The notes beneath the pieces were generated by a model. That model made no database searches and had not been told where the DNA came from. It saw only the letters and a list, made by a program, of their open reading frames with translations. Of a stretch of DNA of 64,000 nucleotides, positions 47,663-58,556 are shown piece by piece. The stretch lies in contig CM060984.1 in assembly GCA_030765065.1 (NCBI GenBank), positions 98,189,488 to 98,253,487 on the forward strand, written 5' to 3'. Both the position numbers and the translations under genes were made by a program. This DNA is from Deroplatys truncata (Eukaryota > Arthropoda > Insecta > Mantodea > Mantidae). Each line of letters starts with the position of its first letter. Position 1 is the stretch's first letter.

Positions 47663-48979
47663 TTAGGGACCAAAAAAGCCCACTACTACTCTTGTCCCAA
47701 ATACGCGGAAATATCTGGAATGCTATCTTCCTTACTAAGTAGTGTTACACACAATTTAATATCCCTGTTTCATTTTATATCCTCTTTGTGTTGTGAGAAT
47801 TATGGTTCAGATTTTCACTTACGACGACGAGAATGACTACGATACTACTAATAAAAGGAAATCTGACATGCATTAAATTTCAATTTAATTAATTGAGCAA
47901 TTTTACATTAAGACAGACGATATGTTAAAGAATTCAATATCGATTTCATCGGAAGTATATATTTCAAGGCTATTTGCGCCCCCTCCCCAAATAGTGTTTG
48001 AATCCCTTCATATTTCAGTCTCGAATACCTAGTTTAGAGGGGAGGGGCACATACATCTCTGCTTTATATTCATAACTAAATATCGGTTAAAAATTCTTGC
48101 TTTTTGAACGTGCTTGGTGAAATTCTTTACGAAATTTTAATCATTTATAGCCTATCTACTGTGAAATAATATTCATGAATAGGGCAGAAAACCTCTCAGC
48201 TCGAAACCAGTTTGTGTCTTCATCCTTTCTATTTTTATTGCAATATGAAGGATGATTAATTTATTAGAGATATGTTCATTGAGATGGTGATTGAGAATTA
48301 GTGGTCGTCGTAGTAAGAAGCGCTAATGAGGGAAAACATACAATAGTAACTAAGAAGAAGTTGAAGTACCCTCCGCCAGATGACGAACATGAGAGAATGC
48401 AATAATCAGAGACGGCACTTTGTCCCAGTTCGCCACGAGGTTCACTCGTACTGGTGTAAAGAGTACTTGTAGATAAGAGGAACCTATCGACACCACGCGA
48501 CTGTTAGTCAAATTATACGGAAGTATTTCAATCTAGGTACGTAATTTGATACAAGCTGTATTCCGTCACAATATATAACAATGTGCAGTTTTAAGTGCGA
48601 AAAAAGTGAAGTTCCTTCTGTTTCGCTAGAAATATGCTCGTACAGCAGCGAGGAAGTTCGCTCACACACAATATTATAGATGCATATTAAAAAAAAACAC
48701 TATTGTCTACGTTATTAATCCCAAGTTGCTTGCTGTTTATTTTACACACTTCTGAAGAGCCAGGAATCAAATCTTAAATGAAACGTACGTTCGTTCTCCG
48801 ACGTAGCACAAACAGGTTGCCCTTTCCTTTCACAGTGCAGTCAGTACCTTTGAACCCATGGCCTCCTGAGGTCAGTATAGGCAAGCAACAGCCAGCCTAA
48901 AAGCCGTCCACTCTAGGACAAAGCGTCGTTCTTGATAATCATGCAGCAGCGAATATTATGAAAAGGGCATACACACACA
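47663..48979. other. unassigned sequence
   Basis: Nothing recognised. Confidence 0.4.
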
Positions 48980-49016
48980 AAAAGACACAAATTGTGTATT
49001 TTAATGAGCTCTACGT
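48980..49016 (-). mobile_element. small HINE-like fragment
   Basis: AAATTGTGTATTTTAATGAG then CTCTACGTTTTT corresponds to a short internal piece of the family, cut in its T run by the next copy. Confidence 0.4.
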
Positions 49017-49195
49017 TTTTGCTTTCCCTACCACGTACATAGTAAGTAGAGACGGTATTACTTCCACCAAAAAATTCGAAACCGAGATTTCACCAGAAAT
49101 ACATGTTTTGAGGCCCCTCGAATCCAAGAAGAGCGTTTAAGAAACATGTCCGTTGTATGAGTGTCTGTGTGTCTGTGAACTACATAACTAAAAAA
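49017..49195 (+). mobile_element. HINE-like element, left part of an interrupted copy
   Basis: Starts TTTGCTTTCCCTACCACG and stops in the A run of CATAACTAAAAA. Continues at 50074. Confidence 0.7.
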
Positions 49196-50073
49196 TCTGA
49201 TGTGTTACACTCACATGACTTTCTCTACTCTTGTACAATCTATTTTTACAAACGCCTATTCTCCATATGCTTCATATTAATCGAGATATCGAGATGTCAA
49301 TCTTATTTGTAATTTTCTTGTAGATGCAAGGGGAATATGGTAGCTTTTAAGCGATAGTCAAATATTTTATCGCTGGTTGCTATGTGGCGCATTCCATTCT
49401 CTTTGCATGTCCAGGACATAAAAAAATGAATAACGAATTTGAGAAAAAGTATAAGTATTGGAAAATTTAAGGGAATAACAAGCAATATCTCGCAAACGGT
49501 TCACTCAACAAAAGAAATGTATATGACATAAATTGTGTATTTTAACGCGGTCTACATTTTTCGTGTAGTAAAATTTTGTCTATCTCTTATGGTTTACCAG
49601 TTATGAAAAAGTCGTTCATAATGAAGAATACTTTTGGAGACATTCCCAGAAAATTCGAGATATACATTTTATTTGTCATGACAATATCTTAAACATATGA
49701 TATTTTAATCAAAATCGTTAGAGCCGTTTTTGAGAAAATTAAAATTTTCGAAAAATGTTCCATGTAAAGGGTAGTCTGGGGTGGGGGGATTTTCTTGAAA
49801 ACCTTCGTGTCGCATCTCTGGAAGATACTGAACCTAAATACCAAGTTTGGTGCTTATCCGATTGTTCGTTTTTGAGTTATGCTGTTCACAGACACACAGA
49901 CACACACACAGACACACACACACACACACAGACACACACACGGACATGTTTCTAAAAATGCTTTTTTTGGATTCAGGAGGTCTCAAAACGTGTATTTCCG
50001 GTGAAATCTCGGTATCGAATTTTTGGGTGGAATGCAATACTTCCCCTACTTACTATACGTAGTAGAGAAAGTA
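49196..50073 (-). mobile_element. HINE-like element nested in another
   Basis: Complete copy from TCTGATGTGTTACACTC to GTAGTAGAGAAAGTA with CACA/GACA microsatellite at 49889-49940. Very similar to the copies at 34271 and 45299, so probably recent. Confidence 0.85.
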
Positions 50074-51140
50074 AAAACGAAAAGTCGGATAAATACCTTG
50101 GTATTTAGGTTCAGTCCTGGAGATGGGGACGTCTCCTTAACGCTGTGGTAGCGCAGCTGCTTACCAAGCAGGAAACCCGGGTTCGATTCCTGGCAGTGGC
50201 CTGGGATTTTCTCCTACGGGAAGACCTGATCCCGAGTGCACTCTGCCTCATTAAGTCCCTGAGGGGCCAAATGAAAAGCTACTTGATTGAACAGTAACGA
50301 CTCCAGATTGAGGAGACGCATATACCGCCCGGAAGGAACTCGGGGCGCTGGCCTCGTCCCACCCTACACTTTTGTTGTGGGCAGAGGTAGGGGATGCAGC
50401 GGCCGCGCGGTAGGCCTTGGACCGGCAAAGGGCTGTTGCGCCACGGAGTTCAATTTACATGTAAATATTTTATTTTCTAAAAGATGGCTAAACGATTTTG
50501 ATTAAAATACCATATATTACCAGAATACATGGCAGATAAAACGTATATCTTGAATTTTCTGGGAATAGCCTACGAAAGTCCTTTTCTTTCGGAAGGAATT
50601 TTATATAATTTTATATAACTGGTAAACGTTAAGCGATAGACGAAAACCTACTACAAAAAAAAGTAGACCTCATTATAACACACAATTTATTTCAAATAAG
50701 CTTTTGTGGCATAAGCCATTTCTGAGATATCCGATATTAAAGGTTCCAATTGTTCATTGCTTAGTTATTCGCTTAAAGTCCTGTCAATATTTAGTTGTTT
50801 CTCCCGATTGCATAGAAACAGTATGGAATTAAGGCCAGCGTATAGCGTCCAGTTCTTAAAAAAATTATCTATCGCTGTTCCCTTTGTATTTACGAGTTGG
50901 TTATACTAAGTTTAAGTAATATCATAGTCTTGAGAATACAGGAGGGAAACAAACGCTGTAGTCAAACAGTAAACAACTCAATATGGTGTCCTGGATGCCG
51001 ATTACGTATTACGTCAAAATAATTAATGTGTAATATAGCTCTTTCTGCAAAGTTTATTTGGATCAAAATTAGTAGACAGAAAAATAAGCTGTAGTAATAG
51101 TAGTTTGTATACTCACTAATAAACGATGGAGGAGAATTTT
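50074..51140 (+). mobile_element. HINE-like element, right part, itself interrupted by a SINE
   Basis: Resumes AAAACGAAAAGTCGGATAAA, runs to GGTTCAGT at 50115, is replaced by a SINE (about 50116-50455), and continues from TTTACATG to about 51140, where the terminus is degraded. About 120 bp near 50895-51015 have no counterpart in other copies. Confidence 0.65.
50116..50455 (+). mobile_element. tRNA-headed SINE
   Basis: The head GTGGTAGCGCAGCTGCTTAC and GGGTTCGATTCCTGGC are excellent A and B box matches. The GC-rich body ends before TTCAATTTACATG. It lies within a HINE copy and seems to have replaced about 60 bp of it. Confidence 0.75.
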
Positions 51141-51174
51141 TTCTAAAGCAAACATTTATTTATTTATTTATTCC

Positions 51175-51545
51175 ATTTGTCTATGGTTTCATAGTGATAA
51201 CAGTTATGCACAATCTGAAAGAAGGGTATTCTACAGGATATTCACAGAAATTTCAATATACACGTTTTATTTCTCATGCAAGTATGTCAAACATAAGGCA
51301 TTTAATCAAAATCACTACAGTCGCTTTTGAGAGAGTAAAAAGGAAATAAAATTTGTTCATATAAAGCATAGTTTTGGATGGAAGGAACTTGGTGAATATA
51401 TAGCTTAAATATCACGGTTAGTGTTTATTCTATGTTTCGTTTATAATTTATGCTGTTCACATACACACGCTTTTATGAAAATTTTTGTTTTTGAGTTCAA
51501 GGACCCTCAGAATTTATTTCTGAAGAAACTTCCATAATTGTCGTA
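51175..51545 (-). mobile_element. HINE-like fragment
   Basis: Followed from GGTTTCATAGTGATAACAG through TTATGCTGTTCACATACAC to GAAACTTCCATAATTG. Both ends are lost. Confidence 0.55.
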
Positions 51546-52559
51546 TTTTATGTATATCTTGTCGCGCGGTTTATACCGATTGTATATTGCAGGGGTGATA
51601 CAAATTTTAATAATTTACGAATTGTGGCTCTATACATAAAGTACAGCATGTATTTCAGATATAAAACTCTGCAAATGGGTCCAGGAGTCGATCTCTGAAA
51701 CGCTTCGTAGAAACCCGGCACCCTAAGCACTAACACATAAAGCACAGCTGTGGATATGTAAGTCATAGCAGTTACCTAGCAAGATATGATTCATGACGGA
51801 CGGGGCCTATTGGGGAACATTACATTAGAATTCATAACATAAACATTATAATACTATACGAGGTATGCAACACAATATATTTGTCAGTTAGACCGATGCA
51901 ACAATCAAAGCTAATCAGCGAATACACGTGTTAACAATACCAGAATGCGGTTAAATAAAACAAACAGAAGAAAGCAGTCCTAGGTAATATAGTGATTAAA
52001 CTGTAGAGATATCTTACCATCCCTGATGTTGTCATTTAAATTGCGTATATATTCTAACATAAATTACTTCCAAAAAGAGAAACAGTAGAGATTGTTCTCA
52101 TTATAATGTCCAGAATTTATTTTATAGCTTACAAATTTCTCAGCTTTAAGGTTAATGTATTATCTGTAAGGCACGAGGATTATTAGAATATTGTCTCCCA
52201 TTTGAAGAATGCGTTCCATGTTGAACTTTAATACGCAGTCCTCATACTTCTAAGCTCTACAGTAAGTAGGAAATAATACTAATTAATGAAAACTTTCCTC
52301 CCGCCAACCGGAATTGAACCCGGACCTCTGCGATGATTGAAACTGTTTTGAAATATTTTTCATTGAGTATTCTGCTGTATCCATTTGAGGAGACATGAAG
52401 AAATTTCGTGTTTTGAATATCGCATATACTATAGGAATACCTTTTAAACTTTCAAAACCTGCTTACACCAAAACAAACTATGTACTTCTGGGGCTAGATC
52501 GAAAATATGTGTGTGTATGTGTGAATTTAATCTTAAAAACCACTCAATTTTTTATAATG
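51546..52559. other. unassigned sequence with a possible SINE scrap
   Basis: Mostly unrecognised. At 52310-52335 the minus strand reads GGTCCGGGTTCAATTCCGGT, a B-box-like piece, perhaps the remnant of a SINE. Confidence 0.35.
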
Positions 52560-53900
52560 CTCTCACTATAGAAAACCCGATTAATTCTGACCGACATAGG
52601 GCTATAAATCCCCACCTAATTTCATTTTATAACTAACCAAAAGATTAAAAAGGATTTACAAAACCCCTGTATACGAACACATTGGGATTATAAAAGAATA
52701 TGCCTGCGAAGAAGGCCTTGACTTTTAGGTGAGAATGCCATAGAGTAGAAAATAGTTATTACTCCACGGAATATGCATATAAAATAAAACAAATGCCATG
52801 GGTATTTAATTCCAAAAACATATATGTAGGTCATGATTTAGCAAAGCAAAAGACAATCGAACCTGTTTATAACGGTACGATACCATGCGAAACCAATGCC
52901 AAAATATTTTAATAACCCATGTGTAAGAAAGTTTTGCTTCATTTCCTTTGTACTTATGAAGTATTCAACTTCGTTAGCAGGTCGTGCTAAACAAGTATAC
53001 AAAGAGACAAAATTGCTAACATTAGAAATCAGTGAACAGACATGTTTTATTTAACCAAATTCTCAGTGATCGCTGACTATATGACAAAAGGGATTTTCCA
53101 CAGGGGTTAACTTGGTGGACTGGGAGTGCGGAATCTGCATATTCACCAGCTTCATCCCTATTCCGTTGTATATGTTAAGGATTTCTGTAGTATGTAAAAA
53201 CTGTATACCTTTTATGTTATAAACTAAGGAACCAAAGAGAAGGTACAACGGTTAAAAACTTCATTTACTTTAATTATGTAACAAGTAAATCGACCATTCC
53301 GATCGATGATTCTTCCACAGCGAATGGGAACTTGATATGCAGAATTTCCAATTTCCAGAATTTTGATGACTATCGGGAGGGAGGGTCTTTAAGGAAGTCG
53401 GACGTTCTGCCGATGTTTCACTTCTTTTGCGTGAATGTCACGGAATTACTCATTCGTTATTAGGTATAGCCTGGTCTGTAGGCAATTACAATTATCAGGG
53501 CTAAAGGGGAGGAATCGCTGTAAAAATCTTCTAGACCATTGTACAATAATTTCACTCGGCAGGCCTCATGACTCAGTCGTTAGAGCACTTACATGCTGTG
53601 CGAGGGGTCCGGGTTCGATTGCCAGCTGGAGGATGGGAATTTTTCTCTAGCCAAAATTATTCCCTATTCTCCCCAGAGTCTGGAAGTGTGAATGAGAATG
53701 TGAATGTATGATCTAATTAGTAAACCCCAGTTTACCAGAAACAAAACGACAAGCGAATACAAATTAACACCATTGCTATAGGCAATAATATGTCCCAAAG
53801 GAAAGGCCGCCGATGGGGCCATTGTAGTTAAAGGCAGTATAAATGAAACTATACAAAATGATCTCATAAGGAATGGGCGAGGTAAATGAAATTAATCCGA
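52560..53900 (+). repeat. dispersed repeat R2, copy 2
   Basis: Continuous copy of the sequence that is interrupted at 2390-5640, except for a SINE at 53556-53862. It shows what the target of the HINE and LTR insertions in copy 1 looked like before insertion. Confidence 0.7.
53556..53862 (+). mobile_element. tRNA-headed SINE
   Basis: The head ATGACTCAGTCGTTAGAGCA with GGGTTCGATTGCCAGC gives A and B boxes at the right spacing. It lies inside R2 (left flank AATAATTTCA, right flank ATAAGGAATGGG). Confidence 0.65.
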
Positions 53901-54506
53901 GTTTAAAAGCTACTCCTGCAATGTCCGGCAACTAGCTAGTGGTTTATAAAGTCGATATTCCAAACTGAAGGACATTCCATAAGCAATACGAAGCATAATT
54001 ATGAAGTTTGTGTGTAATCGGTAGTATGGCCTCCTAGAATCTGTTAAACGAAGGCAACTCGATTACACGTTAACAGTTGAACGTTTTAACAATTATGGAA
54101 GTCATTAGCTGGGCTGAATGTCAAAGCCCATTCTAATTTAATGTCACAGCGTACTCCTGAGGGCATACGTGCAAACTCTGTCCTACAGAGAACTGACCGA
54201 TTCCCAACTTCAATTGAATTTCGGTTTCAAAGCCATTACTGCTGTAATGAAGGCCCGGATAAAATTACGCTCGTGTTTTTCAAGCTTTGTGCGGCTCGTA
54301 TTGGAGTCTTCTTGCGAAAGTTTTGGACGTGGGGAATGGAAGATACAGAAACGTTGTGGGAGCTAGTTGTTAAGCTAAAAACAAGCCCATTTAAAACAAG
54401 AAATCTCCTTAAATATGTTGTTTTCTCTATACTGGAGCATGTATTAGCAGCACTTTGTGTGATGTTCAATCTTTCTGTGCGCATAAAACCACCGTTGCAT
54501 GAAACT
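53901..54506. other. unassigned sequence
   Basis: A 148-residue plus frame (54141-54587) runs through here into the next SINE; no motif, considered chance. Confidence 0.4.
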
Positions 54507-54860
54507 GAGCGAGGTGGCGCCGCGGTAACGTGTGATACTCGCACTAGGGAGACCCTGGGTTCGATATTCGGAGACCGCGTACTCTAACCTATGGGTTTTT
54601 CGTGGTTTCCCTGTATCGGCAGGTATCATCTTCCCTGTATCATTCCCTGTATCATCTGCCTTGTCATCCGTTTCAGGGTTGTGGGACCAGGTGACGGTGT
54701 TCTGTGGGTTGCGGTTGGTCTGTGGATGTAGTCTTGGGTGGGCCCGGGCGGCGCCCGATGTTTTCGATCTGGAAACGTTAGTGATCCCGTCCATGCTTGC
54801 GCCCGTCGTCATCCGATTCCGGTAGACCTTCAGGTCTCTCCCCTCATCTCTGCCTCCTAG
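54507..54860 (+). mobile_element. tRNA-headed SINE
   Basis: The head GAGGTGGCGCCGCGGTAACG and CTGGGTTCGATATTCGG, then the body with GGGTTTTTCGTGGTTTCCCT and the distal block at 54768-54805 shared with two other SINEs in the window. Confidence 0.75.
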
Positions 54861-55070
54861 ATATCACTGCTTTTACCGTTGCATGTACGAAGTTGAAATG
54901 TTATATATAAGAATTTGAAGAGAATTTGTTGGCGCGTTTCATATATAAGTAAAATTGGTACAAACCGAAGGATGGTTTGAAGAGTCTCAAAACGCTAAAA
55001 GAAGAGGATAGAGGAGGAAAAACTGTTATTTGTTGGTCACCTAACCTTTTATTTAGGTGTTATCTGTTTG

Positions 55071-55104
<34 letters not shown>

Positions 55105-55199
55105 ATGGGTTTGTTTTTCCTCATTGTTAAAGGAAAAAAGATGCACACAAAATGTGATAAGCGTTTTAAATAATAATAATAATAATAATAATTAATAAT

Positions 55200-55233
<34 letters not shown>

Positions 55234-55354
55234 CCTTCATCATTGTCATAAGTTCTTTTCTTCTACTATCGCAATTCCAAGCTCAAGATCAGTGTACAAA
55301 ATGCTTTAATTTCAATAAAGTTCTTTAAGAACAGTTATTGTATTTATAATTAAT
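54861..55354. other. unassigned sequence with two microsatellites
   Basis: Contains a (TA)n tract at about 55072-55101 and AAT repeats at about 55170-55232; otherwise nothing recognised. Confidence 0.5.
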
Positions 55355-55760
55355 GATAATTAATTGTTCTTCCACACAATCCAAAGTTGGAAAGGCAGAA
55401 TCATTCAAATATTGATTGACCTAATATGGTTAACTATAAATCCCGGGACTTAAAGTACGTACGAGATTCTAAGTCGCCATTGGGGCATGTTAGCTCAAAA
55501 TGAATTTGAGAACGTCTTGTGGTTTGCCTGAAAATGCGAGTCACTTGAGTTTGATGTCCTGTGGGCATGTATCACGTAGCTCAGAGCTGAATTCATAGAG
55601 CAACAGCTCGTAAGTTGAGGATCCGTGGTTCAAGTCCCGGCTATGTCATGCAACTTTTCAGTCTAATTCTACGTTTCCAGCCATTGTATCGTTTAAAATA
55701 CCTTCATGTGTGTTTATGTTGATTAAAACCTTTAAACTTATAAGGCATATTTTAAATATG
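55355..55760 (+). repeat. dispersed repeat with tRNA-like segment
   Basis: The outer parts match 22740-22960. The middle (55575-55650) reads GTAGCTCAGAGCTGAATTCA and GTGGTTCAAGTCCCGGC, a tRNA-like promoter, so the whole may be a SINE inserted in, or part of, a longer repeat. Confidence 0.5.
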
Positions 55761-56154
55761 GTGTGAAAAATAATAATTTCACTGTTTCAATTATTCTGCA
55801 GCGTTTGCTTCTCAAGCTATCAATACCGATGATTTAATGCGAAATTGTCAAATGAATGTTTTGAGGTCATCTAGATGACATTGTGGATAAAGCTGATGAA
55901 CATTTTGTTCCAAATACACCAGCTGAGCAGGAAACAGACATTAACTACAGGTTCAATGTTTACCTGTATTCGTAAATGTTATGCAAGGTAAAATTCCAGC
56001 CGTAAAAACGAAATATGCCTCATGTTATACATTTTCCGCATCTTAATTCACATAAAGTTTCACTTCCTTCTATCTAGATCATGTATAACAAATTTACAAG
56101 GCATGTAAAATAGATATTGATTGCTTAAATGTTTCTTGAATTTTAAAGAGTAAT
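55761..56154. other. unassigned sequence
   Basis: Nothing recognised. Confidence 0.4.
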
Positions 56155-56540
56155 TACTTTCTGTACTACAAATAGTAAGTAGGACAAGTATTATATTTTA
56201 CCCAAAAATTCGATGTTGAAATTTTACCTGAAATATATGCTTTGAACCCAAAAACGAATATTTACAAAAAGGTCCGTGTTTGTGTGTGTCTATGAACAGC
56301 ATAACTCAAAAATTAAATGTCGAATAAATGCCAAATGTGGAATTTTAAGGCCAGCGCATAGCGTCCAGTTAAAGATTTGACTGTCGCTGTTCCCTTTGTG
56401 TCTGTAACGAAAAGTGTGTAGTTATTTTTGCGCGGGTTTATCTGGATTTAAATGAAGTAGATAGAAGATTTAGTAAGAATAATTTTATACCCATTAATAA
56501 ACGATAGGGTAGAGAAAGTCCTGTGATGGTAACAGTCTTT
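56155..56540 (+). mobile_element. HINE-like element with internal deletion
   Basis: Both termini are present (TACTTTCTGTACTAC and GGGTAGAGAAAGTCCTGTGA) but only about 385 bp lie between; the internal part from AAATGTGG to TTTTAAGGCC is joined across a deletion. Confidence 0.7.
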
Positions 56541-57364
56541 TATTTCTTGGGTTGAAGGTAACTGAAACAAAAATTAAAATATAGATACACGAAATTAATT
56601 TAAACATTATCTGTTCTTATTGTTGCTTAATCACAGGTTGTGATTCGTAAAAGGTATACTATAGTTACTATGATGAATCTCTATATTCTGTCTTAAATAA
56701 TATTACATTTCCTGGGAACGTGCTGAACTCACTTGTCGGCAAATATCTCCAACGTCGTAATCTCTTATTCATTTTTCTCTTTTTGCGATTGAATAAATAT
56801 TTTTACTCAAAATTTGCTTCTATCATATACATGATTCTAGTTTTCGCTAACTTTTAAGACTGTTCTGTATCTACGAATTTTTCTGCTTACGCCTCCATTG
56901 TGTACTGCTTTGCTTACAACTTATTGACTGTTCTCGCTTGCTAACAATGCTCCTTATTCTGTCTGTTATGGGTTATGCTAGTTACAAGACAAATAATGTT
57001 ACATTATGTCGTCAATGGCTTAAAGTGATATACAAAATTATTTGAGTATTACCTCAAATAATTTTCAAGTAAATGTGTGTAATAACTACAGATAGGCAAT
57101 ATGAAGAAAAACATTTAAAATAGGACTTATTTATCAATACCAAAGCATTATGAAATATATATTTTAAAGACAAAACACCTTATAATTTAAGGCTTTGGGG
57201 TAGGTTCACTTGATTAGTTTAAAAAATAGCATTTGTCAAAATTTGTTTATGTGTAATAACAAAATATAAAATGAAACACAGCAAATTAAATGGGTGTTAT
57301 TGAAAACGTAAATTAAACTGAGTTTTATTTATGGACACTCTTTAACTGTGGTTCTTAGCGTACT
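56541..57364. other. unassigned AT-rich sequence
   Basis: Nothing recognised. Confidence 0.4.
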
Positions 57365-57592
57365 ATTGTATATAGAGCGTGGAAGACCGGTAATTTTGCT
57401 CAGAGGCATCTTTATCATGCTTGAGGTTCTTTTACGTGTCATAAATCTACGACACGGGACCACCGGCTTTACTTCCCTTTCTAAGGATTTTTACGCCCGA
57501 AAAAATCCATCGCCCACCGCTGGGTATGAGCCCGCGACCTCGGGAACTGGAGGCTAGCATGGTAACCTCTACACTGCGAGGGACGACGGGTT
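57365..57592 (-). mobile_element. tRNA-like SINE
   Basis: The minus strand begins TCGCAGTGTAGAGGTTACCA with a B-box-like GCGGGCTCATACCC, followed by TCCCGTGTCGTAGATTTATG, a body type distinct from the other SINEs here. Confidence 0.55.
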
Positions 57593-58111
57593 TTATTGAT
57601 TTTAATTATTGTGAAACCCTAAACTTAAAAAGACAAAAAAAAAAGAAGTTACTTGTTGCTTTGTCCTTACTTTAATACTAATTACAACATACCATTAAAA
57701 GCATTGGTTCGCGAAAATAAAAACTTCAATAATAGCGGACTTTTAATTTCGCATGGGACGTTCGCTAACGAGCCACGAGGAAATGCTATATTTTTTCAAT
57801 TGTACCTGACTTGTTGAAAACAGGGACTTAGGTTTTCTAAACACGTTTTAAAGAAAACTGTCCGAATGGTATATCTGGAAAGCCGGTTCATTACTAATGA
57901 AAATTATTTTAAAAGCGAAAAATTGTAAATCTTACAAAACGTGAATTAATATGAAGATTTTACCAACATTTAATGAAATATGAAATCTTTTGTCATGTGC
58001 ATTGAATTCTATACACTACAAAACAAAAGAATACTTGTTCCTATTGTCGCGTGCCTCAATAATCTGTAATTTATTATTTTATTATTTAACTTTCAGAGGA
58101 GAGCTACTCGC
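57593..58111. other. unassigned sequence
   Basis: Nothing recognised. It is the outside flank of the Gypsy 3' LTR. Confidence 0.4.
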
Positions 58112-58547
58112 TGTGAGAGGGGTCGTTATTCAAGCTAAGGAAACTTTACTTTAAGAGGCACCGACACAAAGGGACGCAGCTAAAGTTAAACTCACAAATA
58201 TTCTTACACTCACATAATTCCTGGCTGAAGGGAAAGGCAAGGATTCTATACTACCATAATTAAAAAGTCAAGGAAGAAGCTTAAGTAGAAGATTTATTAA
58301 ATATGCTTACCCATGTGTCTGCCGGGACGAGGACGCCCTATCATTGCACAACTATCCGTACATCTCAACACCGCGAAGACTAGACACTGACTCTACTTGA
58401 AAAAACTCGTTAAGCTTGGCGTCCTAACGCCATATCCCCTCCAATGAGACTATTTCCCCTCAAACGCCCCTCCTCGGATAAGCTGCCAACCTTCAGCTTG
58501 AGTAACCAGAGGGCACGGCTATTACTACAATCTGTGCACATGCCACA
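58112..58547 (-). mobile_element. 3' LTR of the Gypsy element
   Basis: On the minus strand the segment begins TGTGGCATGTGCACAG just after a polypurine tract and ends in CTCTCACA, giving the short TGTG/CACA inverted ends of LTRs. It contains an AATAAA signal (plus 58293-58298) and an initiator-like TCAGT upstream of it. The 5' LTR is not in the window, so the two cannot be compared and the outer limit is a prediction. Confidence 0.6.
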
Positions 58548-58556
58548 TCTCCCCCT
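58548..58556 (-). promoter_or_regulatory. polypurine tract
   Basis: AGGGGGAGA on the minus strand lies directly before the TGTG of the LTR, where plus-strand priming of an LTR retrotransposon takes place. Confidence 0.6.

Noticed and set aside
50141-50200. tRNA-like sequences (also at 53556, 54507, 55575, 37828)
   Set aside because: A and B boxes are present but the acceptor stems do not pair over a full cloverleaf and each is attached to a SINE body; not called as tRNA genes.
54141-54587. A 148-residue plus-strand frame
   Set aside because: No recognisable domain, overlaps minus-strand frames of similar length and runs into a SINE.
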